In this document: positions 1 to 7,555 of the stretch, one piece after another
How the letters are laid out: each line of letters begins with the position of its first letter
How positions within the stretch are numbered: the first letter of the stretch is position 1
Assembly: GCA_035528275.1 (NCBI GenBank)
Contig: DATKYV010000218.1
Span: 1 to 23,571 of the forward strand
Reading direction: 5' to 3'
DNA: 23,571 nucleotides
Source of the DNA: DATKYV01 sp035528275
Lineage (GTDB): Bacteria > Acidobacteriota > Terriglobia > UBA7540
Program-made: the position numbers and the translations under genes
Notes under the pieces: generated by a model
What the model was told of the DNA's origin: nothing
The model's input: only the letters and a program-made list of their open reading frames with translations
Database searches by the model: none

Positions 1-9
1 CGTGGCGCC

Positions 10-1119
10 TTGGGGGGTTCCCTGCCCCGATTGAAGATCACGGACGTCGAAACCTGGGTTCTCAACTGCGGCTCGCTCTTCATTCTCGTCAGAACCGACC
101 AAGGGATCACCGGCTACGGCGAATCGAGCCCCATGAATGTCGGCGCCATCGCCAGCATGGTGAATGAAGCGATGAAGCCCCTGGTGATCGGCCAGAACCC
201 GCTCGACTATGATCGATTGTGGGAAAGCATGTATTTCCGCACCTACAAGCTGGGGGTGATGGGGGCGCAGGCCGAGGCCATTGCGGGCATTGACATCGCG
301 TTGTGGGACATCCTCGGCAAGGTCACCGGGCAGAGCATTTCCCAGCTTCTAGGCGGACGCCGACGCGACCGGGTCCGCATGTACGCGAGCATCGGAGACG
401 GTGCGGAATCGACTCCCCAGGAAATGGCCGGACGCGCGGCCAAGGCCGTCGAAGAAGGTCACACCATGGTCAAGATGCGCATGGACTGGACGGCACGCCG
501 CACCGACGTCAATCCCGCTCACGACTGGGCGGTGCTCAGCGAGACTCGCAAGGCCATCGGAGATAAGGTTGAGCTGGGCTTCGATCCCAACAACGGTTTT
601 TCGGTTCCCACCGCCATCCGTCTTGGCCGGCGCGCCCAAGATGAATTGGGATTGATTCATTATGAGGAACCCGTGGCGCAATACGATTACCGGGGGATCG
701 CCCAGGTGGTGGCGGCGCTCGACGTCGCAGTCGCCGCGGGCGAACAGGAATACACCCGCTGGCAATTCCGCGACCTCATCTCGCAGGCCAACGTGGACAT
801 CGTCCAGCCGGACCTCGTGAAGTGCGCGGGAATTACCGAGGGCGTCCGCATCGCCGCCCTGGCGAGCGCGCACAATCGCATCCTCGTGCCTCACCAGACG
901 CAGCCTTCGATCGGCACGGCGGCGAACCTGCATTTCACGGCCAGCTTCGCCCGCGAAGACCGCGCCCAGGAGTACGACATCAACTCCAAGCGAGCCATCT
1001 TGAACCGGGTGATCCACCCGCCGCTCGAACAGAAGGACGGCTACCTCACGGTGCCGGATGGCCCCGGGCTAGGGATTGAAGTGGACGAGAAGGAACTCCG
1101 CAAACTGCGCGTTGAATAG
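10..1119 (+). CDS. Mandelate racemase/muconate lactonizing (enolase superfamily) enzyme, 5' end uncertain
   Basis: Enolase-superfamily enzymes abstract a proton alpha to a carboxylate; members of the MR subgroup are mostly sugar-acid dehydratases or racemases. Counting from the TTG at 10, the protein shows a KxR motif (K155, R157) where MR enzymes carry a catalytic Lys. The Mg2+ ligand series is D192 (GFDPNNG), E219/E220 (YEEP) and E245 (AGEQE). A late His, H295 (VPHQTQ), fits the MR-type general base. The length of about 360 residues is normal and no signal peptide is seen, so it is cytosolic. The frame is open to base 1. A TTG at 31 gives M-K-I-T-D-V, typical of the family, and may be the true start, or the start may lie upstream. 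The next gene begins 48 nt downstream. The substrate cannot be read from the sequence. Family call sure, reaction unsure. Confidence 0.9.
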   Translation: MGGSLPRLKITDVETWVLNCGSLFILVRTDQGITGYGESSPMNVGAIASMVNEAMKPLVIGQNPLDYDRLWESMYFRTYKLGVMGAQAEAIAGIDIALWDILGKVTGQSISQLLGGRRRDRVRMYASIGDGAESTPQEMAGRAAKAVEEGHTMVKMRMDWTARRTDVNPAHDWAVLSETRKAIGDKVELGFDPNNGFSVPTAIRLGRRAQDELGLIHYEEPVAQYDYRGIAQVVAALDVAVAAGEQEYTRWQFRDLISQANVDIVQPDLVKCAGITEGVRIAALASAHNRILVPHQTQPSIGTAANLHFTASFAREDRAQEYDINSKRAILNRVIHPPLEQKDGYLTVPDGPGLGIEVDEKELRKLRVE

Positions 1120-1167
1120 GTGGGCCCCATCAGCCGAAGGGGGATTCTCAGAAGGGGTGGCGACAGC

Positions 1168-3348
1168 ATGAGACAACGAATTCTGCCCTCGTGTCTCTTT
1201 TCTCTCATTCTCTTCATCACCAGCTTTGGGTACTCCCAGGAATCACCTCGGGAACCCTGGTACCGGCAAGCCATGCGCTGGGGCCAAGTCAATATCAACG
1301 AGCGCGACCCGGAAACGTTCGATGTAGCAAAGTGGATGGATTACTTCCACCGCTGTCATCTCGACGGGATCACCGTCAACGCCGCGGGAGTCGTGGCCTA
1401 CTATCCGACGGAGGTTCCGCTCCACCCGCGCTCGAGATTTCTCGGCAGCCGCGACCTTTTCGGGGAGATTGTGAAGGCGGCGCGGCAGGCCAATCTTCAT
1501 GTTCTCGCCCGTTTTGATCCCTCTTACCAGCGCGAGGACTTCTATTACGCTCACCCGGATTGGTTCAGCCTGGACAAGGACGGGAAACCCAACCTGCTGA
1601 CCTGGCCTCCCGAACCGCGCGAGAAGCTCTACGAGATTTGCCCGAACAGCCCGTACTTCTGGGAATACATGCCGCGAATTTTCGAGGAAATCTTTGCCCG
1701 CTACGATGTGGATGGGATTTTCGGGAACGCCTGGGACGGTTACGGAGGAATCTGCTACTGCCGGTACTGCCGCGAGCGCTTCAAAGCCGATACGGGGCTC
1801 GATCTGCCCGCTGCCGAGGATCGGAACGATCCCACGTACCGCCGATGGGTCACCTGGCACTACCGCCGGCTCGCCGATGTTTGGGAATTCTGGTCAAAGA
1901 CCATCAAACGCGTGAAACCCGGAGCGATTTTCGTCCCCAACCAAACCAACAGCGCCGGCATGCACGGCTTCATCGAACGAGGCCAGGAGATGCTGCACAC
2001 CGAAAACCAAGGGCGCGGGCCAAACACCCCGCTGTGGCGAATCGGCATGTCGGGAAAACTGCTGCGGGAGCTGAGCAGGGGCGAACGTCCCTACTGGCTG
2101 TTGGTGGGCTATTACCTGCCGGGGTGGCGCCACGCCTCCAAGCCCGAAGCTGAACAAAGGGTTTGGATGGCCGATGCCCTGGCCAGCGGCGCCCGTCCCT
2201 GGTTCCACATCGTGGGCGCTGACCAACAGGATCGCCGAGGGTTCCGGAGTTTCGAAGACTTTTTCAACTTTCACTGGCGAAACGAGAAGTACTTTCGCAA
2301 CCTGCGCTCCCGCGCCGAGGTGGCGCTGGTCTACTCTCAGCCCACCATTGATTTCTACCGTCAGACAGGCGGCGGAGGGCCTCTCGGATCGCCGCCACGC
2401 GTCGACGACAGCATTCAAGGCGCCTACCAGGCACTGCTCGAAGCCAAGATTCCGTTTGACATGCTCCTGGCCGAAGACCTGGAAGGGTCTGCCCCCGACC
2501 GTTACAGGGCGATCGTCCTTGCCAACACGGCAATGCTGAGCGACAGCGCCGTCAAAAATCTCGAGCGCTTTGTCGAGCGCGGCGGCGGGCTGGTCGCCAC
2601 CTTCGAGACGTCGCTCTATGACGAAACCGGCAAGCGTCGCGAAGATTTTGGCCTGGGGAAACTCTTTGGTGTCCATTCGACTACGGATGGCATTCTTGGT
2701 CCGCTGGGGCATTCTTACATGCGGATCGCCGAAAACGAGCCTTGGGCGAACGCCTTCGAGCAAACTGCAATCCTGCCAAACACGCGATATCTGGTGCCCG
2801 TGTCATCGCCAGGCGACGCTCGTCATCCGCTATGGCAGATTCCGCCCTATCCTGTTTATCCGCCGGAGACAGCCTGGAGGCGAGTCGAGAAGCAAAATGT
2901 CCCGCTCGCCTATGTCCACGAGGCGGGTAAAGGCCGCGTGGTGTATTTCCCCGGCGACCTCGCGGCAACGTATGGGGTGACGCATCTCCCCGATCACGGC
3001 CGACTGCTGCGGAGCGCGCTGCGCGAAGTGGCTCCCACCAATTCCCGCGCAGCCGTGGAAGGACCGGGGCTGGTTGACTTCTCGCTTTTTGAGCAGGCCG
3101 GGGCGAACCGCCTGGTGGCGTTCCTCGTTAACCTCACGAACCCCGCCGCCTGGCGGCCGCCCCTGACCGAGATCATCCCCGTGGGCCGGCAAACAGTGAC
3201 CATCCGACTTCAGCCGGGGGAAAGTTGCAGCGCTGCTCGATTGCTGGTGAGCGGCAAGGAGGCGAAGTTCACCCAAACCGGCGAAATGCTTGTCGTTGAG
3301 GTCCCGGGAATCGCCGACTTTGAAGTGGTCGTTGCGGACTTGAAGTAA
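1168..3348 (+). CDS. Exported GHL6-type glycoside-hydrolase-like protein with beta-galactosidase trimerisation-like domain
   Basis: The ATG at 1168 is chosen because AGAAGGGGTGG lies about 8 nt upstream and a signal peptide follows at once (MRQR, hydrophobic LFSLILFITSFGYS, cleavage near residue 24); the frame upstream reads no such peptide. The product is 726 aa. Residues about 30-370 look like a TIM barrel of the hypothetical glycosyl hydrolase 6 (GHL6) type, including FARYDVDGIFGN and a Cys cluster, C196-x-C198-x-x-C201. From about residue 380 (AEVALVYSQ) a Rossmann-like beta-galactosidase trimerisation domain follows (AYQALLEAKIPFDMLL, LERFVERGGGLV), then a C-terminal beta-rich part. The family is thought to act on glycans, but I cannot name catalytic acids or a substrate. 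Its position between an MR/MLE enzyme and a LarA homologue suggests polysaccharide or uronate breakdown outside the cytoplasm. Confidence 0.82.
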   Translation: MRQRILPSCLFSLILFITSFGYSQESPREPWYRQAMRWGQVNINERDPETFDVAKWMDYFHRCHLDGITVNAAGVVAYYPTEVPLHPRSRFLGSRDLFGEIVKAARQANLHVLARFDPSYQREDFYYAHPDWFSLDKDGKPNLLTWPPEPREKLYEICPNSPYFWEYMPRIFEEIFARYDVDGIFGNAWDGYGGICYCRYCRERFKADTGLDLPAAEDRNDPTYRRWVTWHYRRLADVWEFWSKTIKRVKPGAIFVPNQTNSAGMHGFIERGQEMLHTENQGRGPNTPLWRIGMSGKLLRELSRGERPYWLLVGYYLPGWRHASKPEAEQRVWMADALASGARPWFHIVGADQQDRRGFRSFEDFFNFHWRNEKYFRNLRSRAEVALVYSQPTIDFYRQTGGGGPLGSPPRVDDSIQGAYQALLEAKIPFDMLLAEDLEGSAPDRYRAIVLANTAMLSDSAVKNLERFVERGGGLVATFETSLYDETGKRREDFGLGKLFGVHSTTDGILGPLGHSYMRIAENEPWANAFEQTAILPNTRYLVPVSSPGDARHPLWQIPPYPVYPPETAWRRVEKQNVPLAYVHEAGKGRVVYFPGDLAATYGVTHLPDHGRLLRSALREVAPTNSRAAVEGPGLVDFSLFEQAGANRLVAFLVNLTNPAAWRPPLTEIIPVGRQTVTIRLQPGESCSAARLLVSGKEAKFTQTGEMLVVEVPGIADFEVVVADLK

Positions 3349-3352
3349 AAGC

Positions 3353-3398
3353 CGGATGAAACTCGTCCATGCTTCTCCGCAACACTTTCTTTCATCCG
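3353..3398 (+). terminator. Inverted repeat after the GHL6 gene, possible terminator
   Basis: CGGATGAAA (3353-3361) is perfectly repeated in inverse as TTTCATCCG (3390-3398), 4 nt after the stop codon. The 28-nt loop is long and no clear T-run follows, so intrinsic termination is doubtful. Confidence 0.25.
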
Positions 3399-3427
3399 CG
3401 CCCGATTTTCCGCTTCAAGCATAGCCC

Positions 3428-3456
3428 TTGACGAACCAGCACCAGCGCGGTAAAGC
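3428..3456 (+). promoter_or_regulatory. Possible sigma70-like promoter for the LarA-like gene
   Basis: TTGACG at 3428-3433 matches the -35 consensus in 5 of 6 bases. It is followed after exactly 17 nt by TAAAGC (3451-3456), a poor -10. A start site would fall only about 10 nt before the ATG at 3471, leaving a very short leader, so this is weak support. Confidence 0.25.
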
Positions 3457-3470
3457 TTGATTGAGGCACC

Positions 3471-4763
3471 ATGTCAACCAATTCGAACGTCCAGCTTTCG
3501 CACTTTCACATTCTCGAGCGGACGTCGCCCAGCGCGCCGCCCCTGGCCCATCTCGAAAAGGAGATCCACCAGGTCCTCAGTGGAGTCAACCTGCCTGCTG
3601 ACAGGCTTAAGGGGCGGCGCATCGCCGTCTCGGTCGGCAGCAGGGGGATCGCCAACCTGCCGGAGATTGTGCGCGGCATTTGCGGCTGGCTGAAGGCGCA
3701 GGGCGCGCAGCCGTTTGTCTTTCCGGCGATGGGAAGCCACGGCGGGGCAACAGCCGAGGGTCAGAAAAAGGTTCTTGAGGATTACGGAATCACCTCGGAA
3801 ATCGTCGGCGCCGAAGTGCGCTCTTCGATGGACGCCGTTCTTGTGGGTAAGAGCCCGGAAGGATTCCGGGTCTTCATAGACCGGAACGCCTGGGAATCCG
3901 ACGGTGTGATTGTCATGAACCGCGTTAAGCCCCACACGGATTTCGCCGGCAAGATCGAAAGCGGCCTGCTGAAGATGATGGCCGTGGGCATGGGCAAAAT
4001 CACCGGCGCGAGCGAGGTCCACCATTGGGGATGGAAGTTCGGGTTCGAAAAGGTGCTGCGCGCCATGTCGGCGGTGACGCTGGGCTCGGGAAAAATCCTC
4101 GCCGGGCTCGCCGTCGTCGAAAACGAAGTACACCAGATTTGTGCCGCGCGAGCCGCGCTGCCGGAAGGCATCGTCGCTCAGGAAGAGAGCGCCCTGGCGA
4201 TGGCTCGCGCGCTCGTTCCGCGCATTCCCTTCCCCCACCTTCAACTTCTGATTGTGGATAAGCTGGGAAAGAACATCAGCGGGGCAGGGATGGATACCAA
4301 GGTCATCGGCCGGGGCGTGGAGCTTCAGCCGGGCGACGCCCCGGATATTCGTCTCATTTACGTCCGCGACATAACGCCGGAAAGCAGCGGCAATGCCGTG
4401 GGCGTCGGGTTTGCCGATTTGATTCACGAGCGCCTGTTCCGCAAGATCGATTTCGAGAAGATGTACATCAACATCCGAACGTCGCTCAATCCCGAGGCGG
4501 CTCGCTTGCCCATGTATTCCGCCTCCGACCGGGACGCATTGCACCTGGCCCTGGGTCACCTGGGGAGCCCCGATCCCGAGGAACAGTCGATTGTGTGGAT
4601 ACGCGACACTCTTCAACTGAACCGCATCGCGGTTTCTTCCCGATTGGCCCGCGAAGCGGCGGGGCTCAGCGGTTGGCAGGTGACTTCGGAACAGTGCGAG
4701 CCCGATTTCGACGCGGCCGGTGACCTGGCCTCGATGTTCGAACCCAAAGGCGCATTGACCTGA
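3471..4763 (+). CDS. LarA-like (nickel-dependent hydroxyacid racemase superfamily) protein
   Basis: The 430-aa protein begins at an ATG preceded by GAGG (3463-3466). It has the N-terminal fold of the lactate racemase LarA family (DUF2088). Visible motifs are PAMGSHGG (H90), NRVKPHTDFAGK (H155), SGLLKMM (K168) and ASEVHH (H184/H185). By eye these fall where LarA has H108, H174, K184 and H200. In LarA the Lys anchors the NPN nickel-pincer cofactor and the last His binds Ni, with 16 residues between them, as here. The LarA DDHTRP motif is replaced by SVGSRGI, so this is a divergent homologue and probably not a lactate racemase. It has no signal peptide and is cytosolic. No larB, larC or larE gene is in the window, so cofactor supply would come from elsewhere. 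The neighbouring MR/MLE enzyme suggests an epimerisation step in sugar-acid catabolism (inference). Confidence 0.8.
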   Translation: MSTNSNVQLSHFHILERTSPSAPPLAHLEKEIHQVLSGVNLPADRLKGRRIAVSVGSRGIANLPEIVRGICGWLKAQGAQPFVFPAMGSHGGATAEGQKKVLEDYGITSEIVGAEVRSSMDAVLVGKSPEGFRVFIDRNAWESDGVIVMNRVKPHTDFAGKIESGLLKMMAVGMGKITGASEVHHWGWKFGFEKVLRAMSAVTLGSGKILAGLAVVENEVHQICAARAALPEGIVAQEESALAMARALVPRIPFPHLQLLIVDKLGKNISGAGMDTKVIGRGVELQPGDAPDIRLIYVRDITPESSGNAVGVGFADLIHERLFRKIDFEKMYINIRTSLNPEAARLPMYSASDRDALHLALGHLGSPDPEEQSIVWIRDTLQLNRIAVSSRLAREAAGLSGWQVTSEQCEPDFDAAGDLASMFEPKGALT

Positions 4764-4819
4764 GTCAATTTCCGGCACTCTCCGCAGAGCAAGACCTGCA
4801 AAAGTCCAGCGCAGAGAAT

Positions 4820-4849
4820 TGCTTCCCTTCACCAGGCAATGGTATTCTG
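4820..4849 (+). promoter_or_regulatory. Possible extended -10 promoter for the double-VOC gene
   Basis: TGGTATTCT at 4841-4849 is an extended -10 (TGn plus TATTCT). A weak TTGCTT at 4820-4825 lies 18 nt upstream. It sits in the 151-nt gap before the ATG at 4915. Confidence 0.3.
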
Positions 4850-4914
4850 GCCGTGGGGAGACTCCTTTTCCTGCCTCCCCGCCAGAGATCATTAAGCATC
4901 CACGGAGACTTCCG

Positions 4915-5976
4915 ATGAAAAGAAAACACGGACTCATTCTGTACGCGGCAATTCTGCTGGCCTCGATGGTCCTCGCCGTCTCGACTTGCTCGCCGGCCGC
5001 GGGAGCCGAGGTCGCAAAGCCCACGCTGGATCTCTCGATATATGGCCATGTCGTTCAAGTGGGCTGGGTGGTGAAAGACCTGGACAGCGTAGTGAATTAC
5101 TGGGAAAAGATCGGGTTGAAGAACATCCGTCGCCCCGGAGTCATGGAATTCCCGGACGTCACCTATCACGGAAAGAAGACGCCGATCAGCATGAAGATGG
5201 CGTTTGCGGATATCGGTGGCGTTCAGATCGAATGGATCCAACCGGTCAAGGGCAAGAGCGTTTACGACGACTTCTTGCGGAAACACAGCGACGGGGTTCA
5301 CCACCTCGCATTCGCCGTTTCCAGCCCCGAGCAGATGGAAAAACAACTCGCCTATTTCAAGTCAAAAGGCGTCGACGTCGTCCAGCGCGGGAGCTGGGAG
5401 GGCACAAAAGGCAAGGGATTGTTTGCTTATCTCGATACGGCGGAAAGAGGCGGCGGAGTCACGTTCGAATTGGCCTATAATCCCGACGCACCGCCAGCCG
5501 GGACCGCCTCGAAATCCGAGAACGAATACCCCTTCAACAAAATCGTGCAGTATGCCATCGTCACACCCAACCTGAAAAAGGTAGCCGCGTTTTACGAAAG
5601 CCTGGGCTTTGGCGGCATGCCGGTAGACCACAACATCAGCGTCAACCGAAAATACCGGGGGCAACCCGGCAAGTTTGAAATGAATCTTGGATGGTGGCGC
5701 TGGGGAGACGTGACGTTTGAGTGGATCGAGCCTCTGGTAGGGCCGAGTGTCTACCACGAGTCTCTGAAGGACCGAGGCGAGGGATTCCACCACCTGGCAT
5801 TCAACGTCACTGACATGGACAAGGCTGTCGAGCTTCTAACCGGCAAGGGCGCGCCCGAGTCGCAGAGTGGCGGCTGGGATACTCCGACGAGCAAAGGGCG
5901 GTTCGCCTACATGGACACCGAGCGATACGGCGGAGTCAGCATCGAGTTGCTCTGGAACCAACCGATGGAAAAGTGA
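4915..5976 (+). CDS. Exported tandem VOC (glyoxalase/epimerase-like) protein
   Basis: The start is the ATG at 4915, with CACGGAG at 4901-4907 as ribosome site. It opens a signal peptide (MKRKHG, hydrophobic LILYAAILLASMVLAV, cleavage near AGA-E at about 31). C25 lies in VSTC, a poor lipobox, so a soluble periplasmic protein is more likely. Two vicinal-oxygen-chelate modules follow, residues about 43-190 and 205-348, each built as paired beta-alpha-beta-beta-beta units. Candidate metal ligands are repeated in both: Q48, E106, H129/H130, E185 and Q212, E269, H292/H293, E344. The Gln-Glu-His-Glu set resembles glyoxalase I and not the His-first set of many VOC enzymes. The substrate is unknown. 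The neighbours are other exported proteins. Length is 353 aa. Confidence 0.85.
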   Translation: MKRKHGLILYAAILLASMVLAVSTCSPAAGAEVAKPTLDLSIYGHVVQVGWVVKDLDSVVNYWEKIGLKNIRRPGVMEFPDVTYHGKKTPISMKMAFADIGGVQIEWIQPVKGKSVYDDFLRKHSDGVHHLAFAVSSPEQMEKQLAYFKSKGVDVVQRGSWEGTKGKGLFAYLDTAERGGGVTFELAYNPDAPPAGTASKSENEYPFNKIVQYAIVTPNLKKVAAFYESLGFGGMPVDHNISVNRKYRGQPGKFEMNLGWWRWGDVTFEWIEPLVGPSVYHESLKDRGEGFHHLAFNVTDMDKAVELLTGKGAPESQSGGWDTPTSKGRFAYMDTERYGGVSIELLWNQPMEK

Positions 5977-6055
5977 GGCGTTCGGCATCGAGAAATGCAC
6001 GGAGCTTGACGGGCGCCACCGTTGGCATCAGAATGGTTTTCTGAGGGGCTCGTTC

Positions 6056-6595
6056 ATGAAAGCTGAAAGACTGGGGAGCAAGGTCTGCCGGCGGGAAGGG
6101 GTTTGCGTCCTGGCGGTGGGACTCTGCTTGTTGGCGGTTGTGCCCGCCCTTCCTCAGGCCACTGCCAACAAGCCTGGCGAGCCGGCCGAATCCGCGGATG
6201 CAAGACCGGCAGCCACCTCAACTGAGAAGAAACCGAAGCTCGCTGAAATTACCCGCGTGAGCACCGATGAGGCCGCGCGCGGCGCGGCGCGCGAAAAGGC
6301 AACACCGGACGAAGATGCTTCGATAGTCGAGACCGACGAGGCCGCAGAGCCCGCTGTCACCGAGCTCAAACCAACGGTCAAGAGCTCCGGCGAGTCGCGC
6401 GGCTCGGTGACCATCGAAGACTCCAAGGGCTCGAGAGCCTCCAAGGTGCACGGCCGGGCGTACGGCTCCCTCGACCCGGAGAGCTCGGGCGACCGCCAGG
6501 AAGGCGCGGCCGTCGGGGCGGGTTCGAAGAGTGGGAAAACGAATATCTATATCGAAACGGAAAGGTCCCGCAGGACCTCACCTCCGAACCGCTGA
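6056..6595 (+). CDS. Small secreted, charged low-complexity protein of unknown function
   Basis: I do not recognise a family. The ATG at 6056 follows TGAGGGG (6042-6048) and starts a signal peptide (basic MKAERLGSKVCRRE, hydrophobic VCVLAVGLCLLAVVPAL, cleavage near LPQA-TA at about 36). The mature part, about 140 residues, is rich in Glu, Ala, Lys, Ser and Thr with hardly any hydrophobic runs, so it is probably disordered. It has paired-charge stretches such as EKKPKLAEI and DEAARGAAREK, and a short beta-prone end (KTNIYIETERS). It lies 79 nt after the VOC gene and 3 nt before the esterase ATG, so it is likely in the same transcript. A linker or periplasmic spacer role is only a guess. Confidence 0.65.
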   Translation: MKAERLGSKVCRREGVCVLAVGLCLLAVVPALPQATANKPGEPAESADARPAATSTEKKPKLAEITRVSTDEAARGAAREKATPDEDASIVETDEAAEPAVTELKPTVKSSGESRGSVTIEDSKGSRASKVHGRAYGSLDPESSGDRQEGAAVGAGSKSGKTNIYIETERSRRTSPPNR

Positions 6596-6598
6596 CCG

Positions 6599-7555
6599 AT
6601 GAGCCACCGCCCACGCTACTATCTTGGTCAGTTTTTCGCCGCAAAGCAGTTTGTCTCTTCACTGATCCTCGCGTTTGTCGGGACCGCGGTTGGAGCTCCT
6701 CCGCTTCTGTCGGCCTCGCTGGACTGCGGGACCGTCGAGAGCTCGATCCTCGGCCACCCGGTCAGCGTGTGCGTGGCCCTCCCGGACAACTATGAGTCGC
6801 GATCATCCGATCGTTTTCCCACGCTTTATTTTCTCCACGGGCTTTTCGAGAACGAACGGAGCTGGAGTGAGCGCGGCGGCCAACAGATCCTGGAGGATTT
6901 GCGCAAGCAGGGACAACTCGGCGACTTCATCGTCGTGTTGCCGGACGGCGGCAAGACCTTCTACGTGAACTCGCTGGACGGCCACGAACGCTACGAGGAC
7001 TTTCTCATTCGGGAACTGGTGCCTTACATCGACGGGAAATATCGGACGATCGCCAAACCCGCGGCGCGGGGCATCAGCGGGACTTCCATGGGCGGTTACG
7101 GGGCGCTGCATCTGGGCATGAGCCATCCGGACGTTTTCGGTTCCACCAGCGCCCACAGCGCGGCTCTGTTGGCCAAGATTCCTGATCCTCTCCCTACCGA
7201 AGGCCATTGGGAATTCTATGCCCGGATTCTCCAGGGGCCGTTCGGCTCGCCCCTCAGCGGCGAATACTGGGAGGAAAACAGCCCGCTGACGCTCGCCGAC
7301 CACCCCGAGCGTTTCGGCGGCCTGAAACTCTATTTCGATTGCGGGGATCACGACCGCTACGGCTTCGAAGAGGGCGCGGAGCAGCTTCACCGGAAGCTGG
7401 AGTCCAAAGGGTTCCCCCATGACTTCGCCCTGCGGCCGGGCGGCCACGGCTGGACTTACTTGGCCCAATACATGAAGTATTCCTTGCTTTTCCATTGGCG
7501 GCTGTTCACGCAGGCGACGCGCGCGCTCAGCGCGTCAGGCAAGGGGGCGCCGTGA
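6599..7555 (+). CDS. Exported alpha/beta-hydrolase, esterase D/feruloyl esterase-like (PF00756 type)
   Basis: This 318-aa protein has an N-terminal hydrophobic segment (QFVSSLILAFVGTAVGA, about residues 17-33), which predicts export. The hydrolase follows: LYFLHG oxyanion region (77-81), nucleophile elbow G161-T-S163-M-G165, acid D250 (or D247/D252) in YFDCGDHD, and base H283 in PGGHGW. This is the classical Ser-Asp-His triad of the Esterase_D/feruloyl esterase group, which also includes S-formylglutathione hydrolase. The N-terminal export signal argues against the latter. The ATG is only 3 nt after the previous stop and has no clear ribosome site, so translation is probably coupled. A 6-bp hairpin with a CGCA loop (6563-6578) sits 20 nt upstream of it. 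The stop overlaps the next gene's GTG start (GTGA). Confidence 0.85.
   Translation: MSHRPRYYLGQFFAAKQFVSSLILAFVGTAVGAPPLLSASLDCGTVESSILGHPVSVCVALPDNYESRSSDRFPTLYFLHGLFENERSWSERGGQQILEDLRKQGQLGDFIVVLPDGGKTFYVNSLDGHERYEDFLIRELVPYIDGKYRTIAKPAARGISGTSMGGYGALHLGMSHPDVFGSTSAHSAALLAKIPDPLPTEGHWEFYARILQGPFGSPLSGEYWEENSPLTLADHPERFGGLKLYFDCGDHDRYGFEEGAEQLHRKLESKGFPHDFALRPGGHGWTYLAQYMKYSLLFHWRLFTQATRALSASGKGAP

Noticed and set aside
3474..5024. A 516-codon open frame on the minus strand opposite the LarA-like gene
   Set aside because: Composition is His/Arg/Ala-rich without recognisable motifs, and it lies antisense to a clear family gene and runs on into the gap and the VOC signal-peptide region; a GC-driven shadow.
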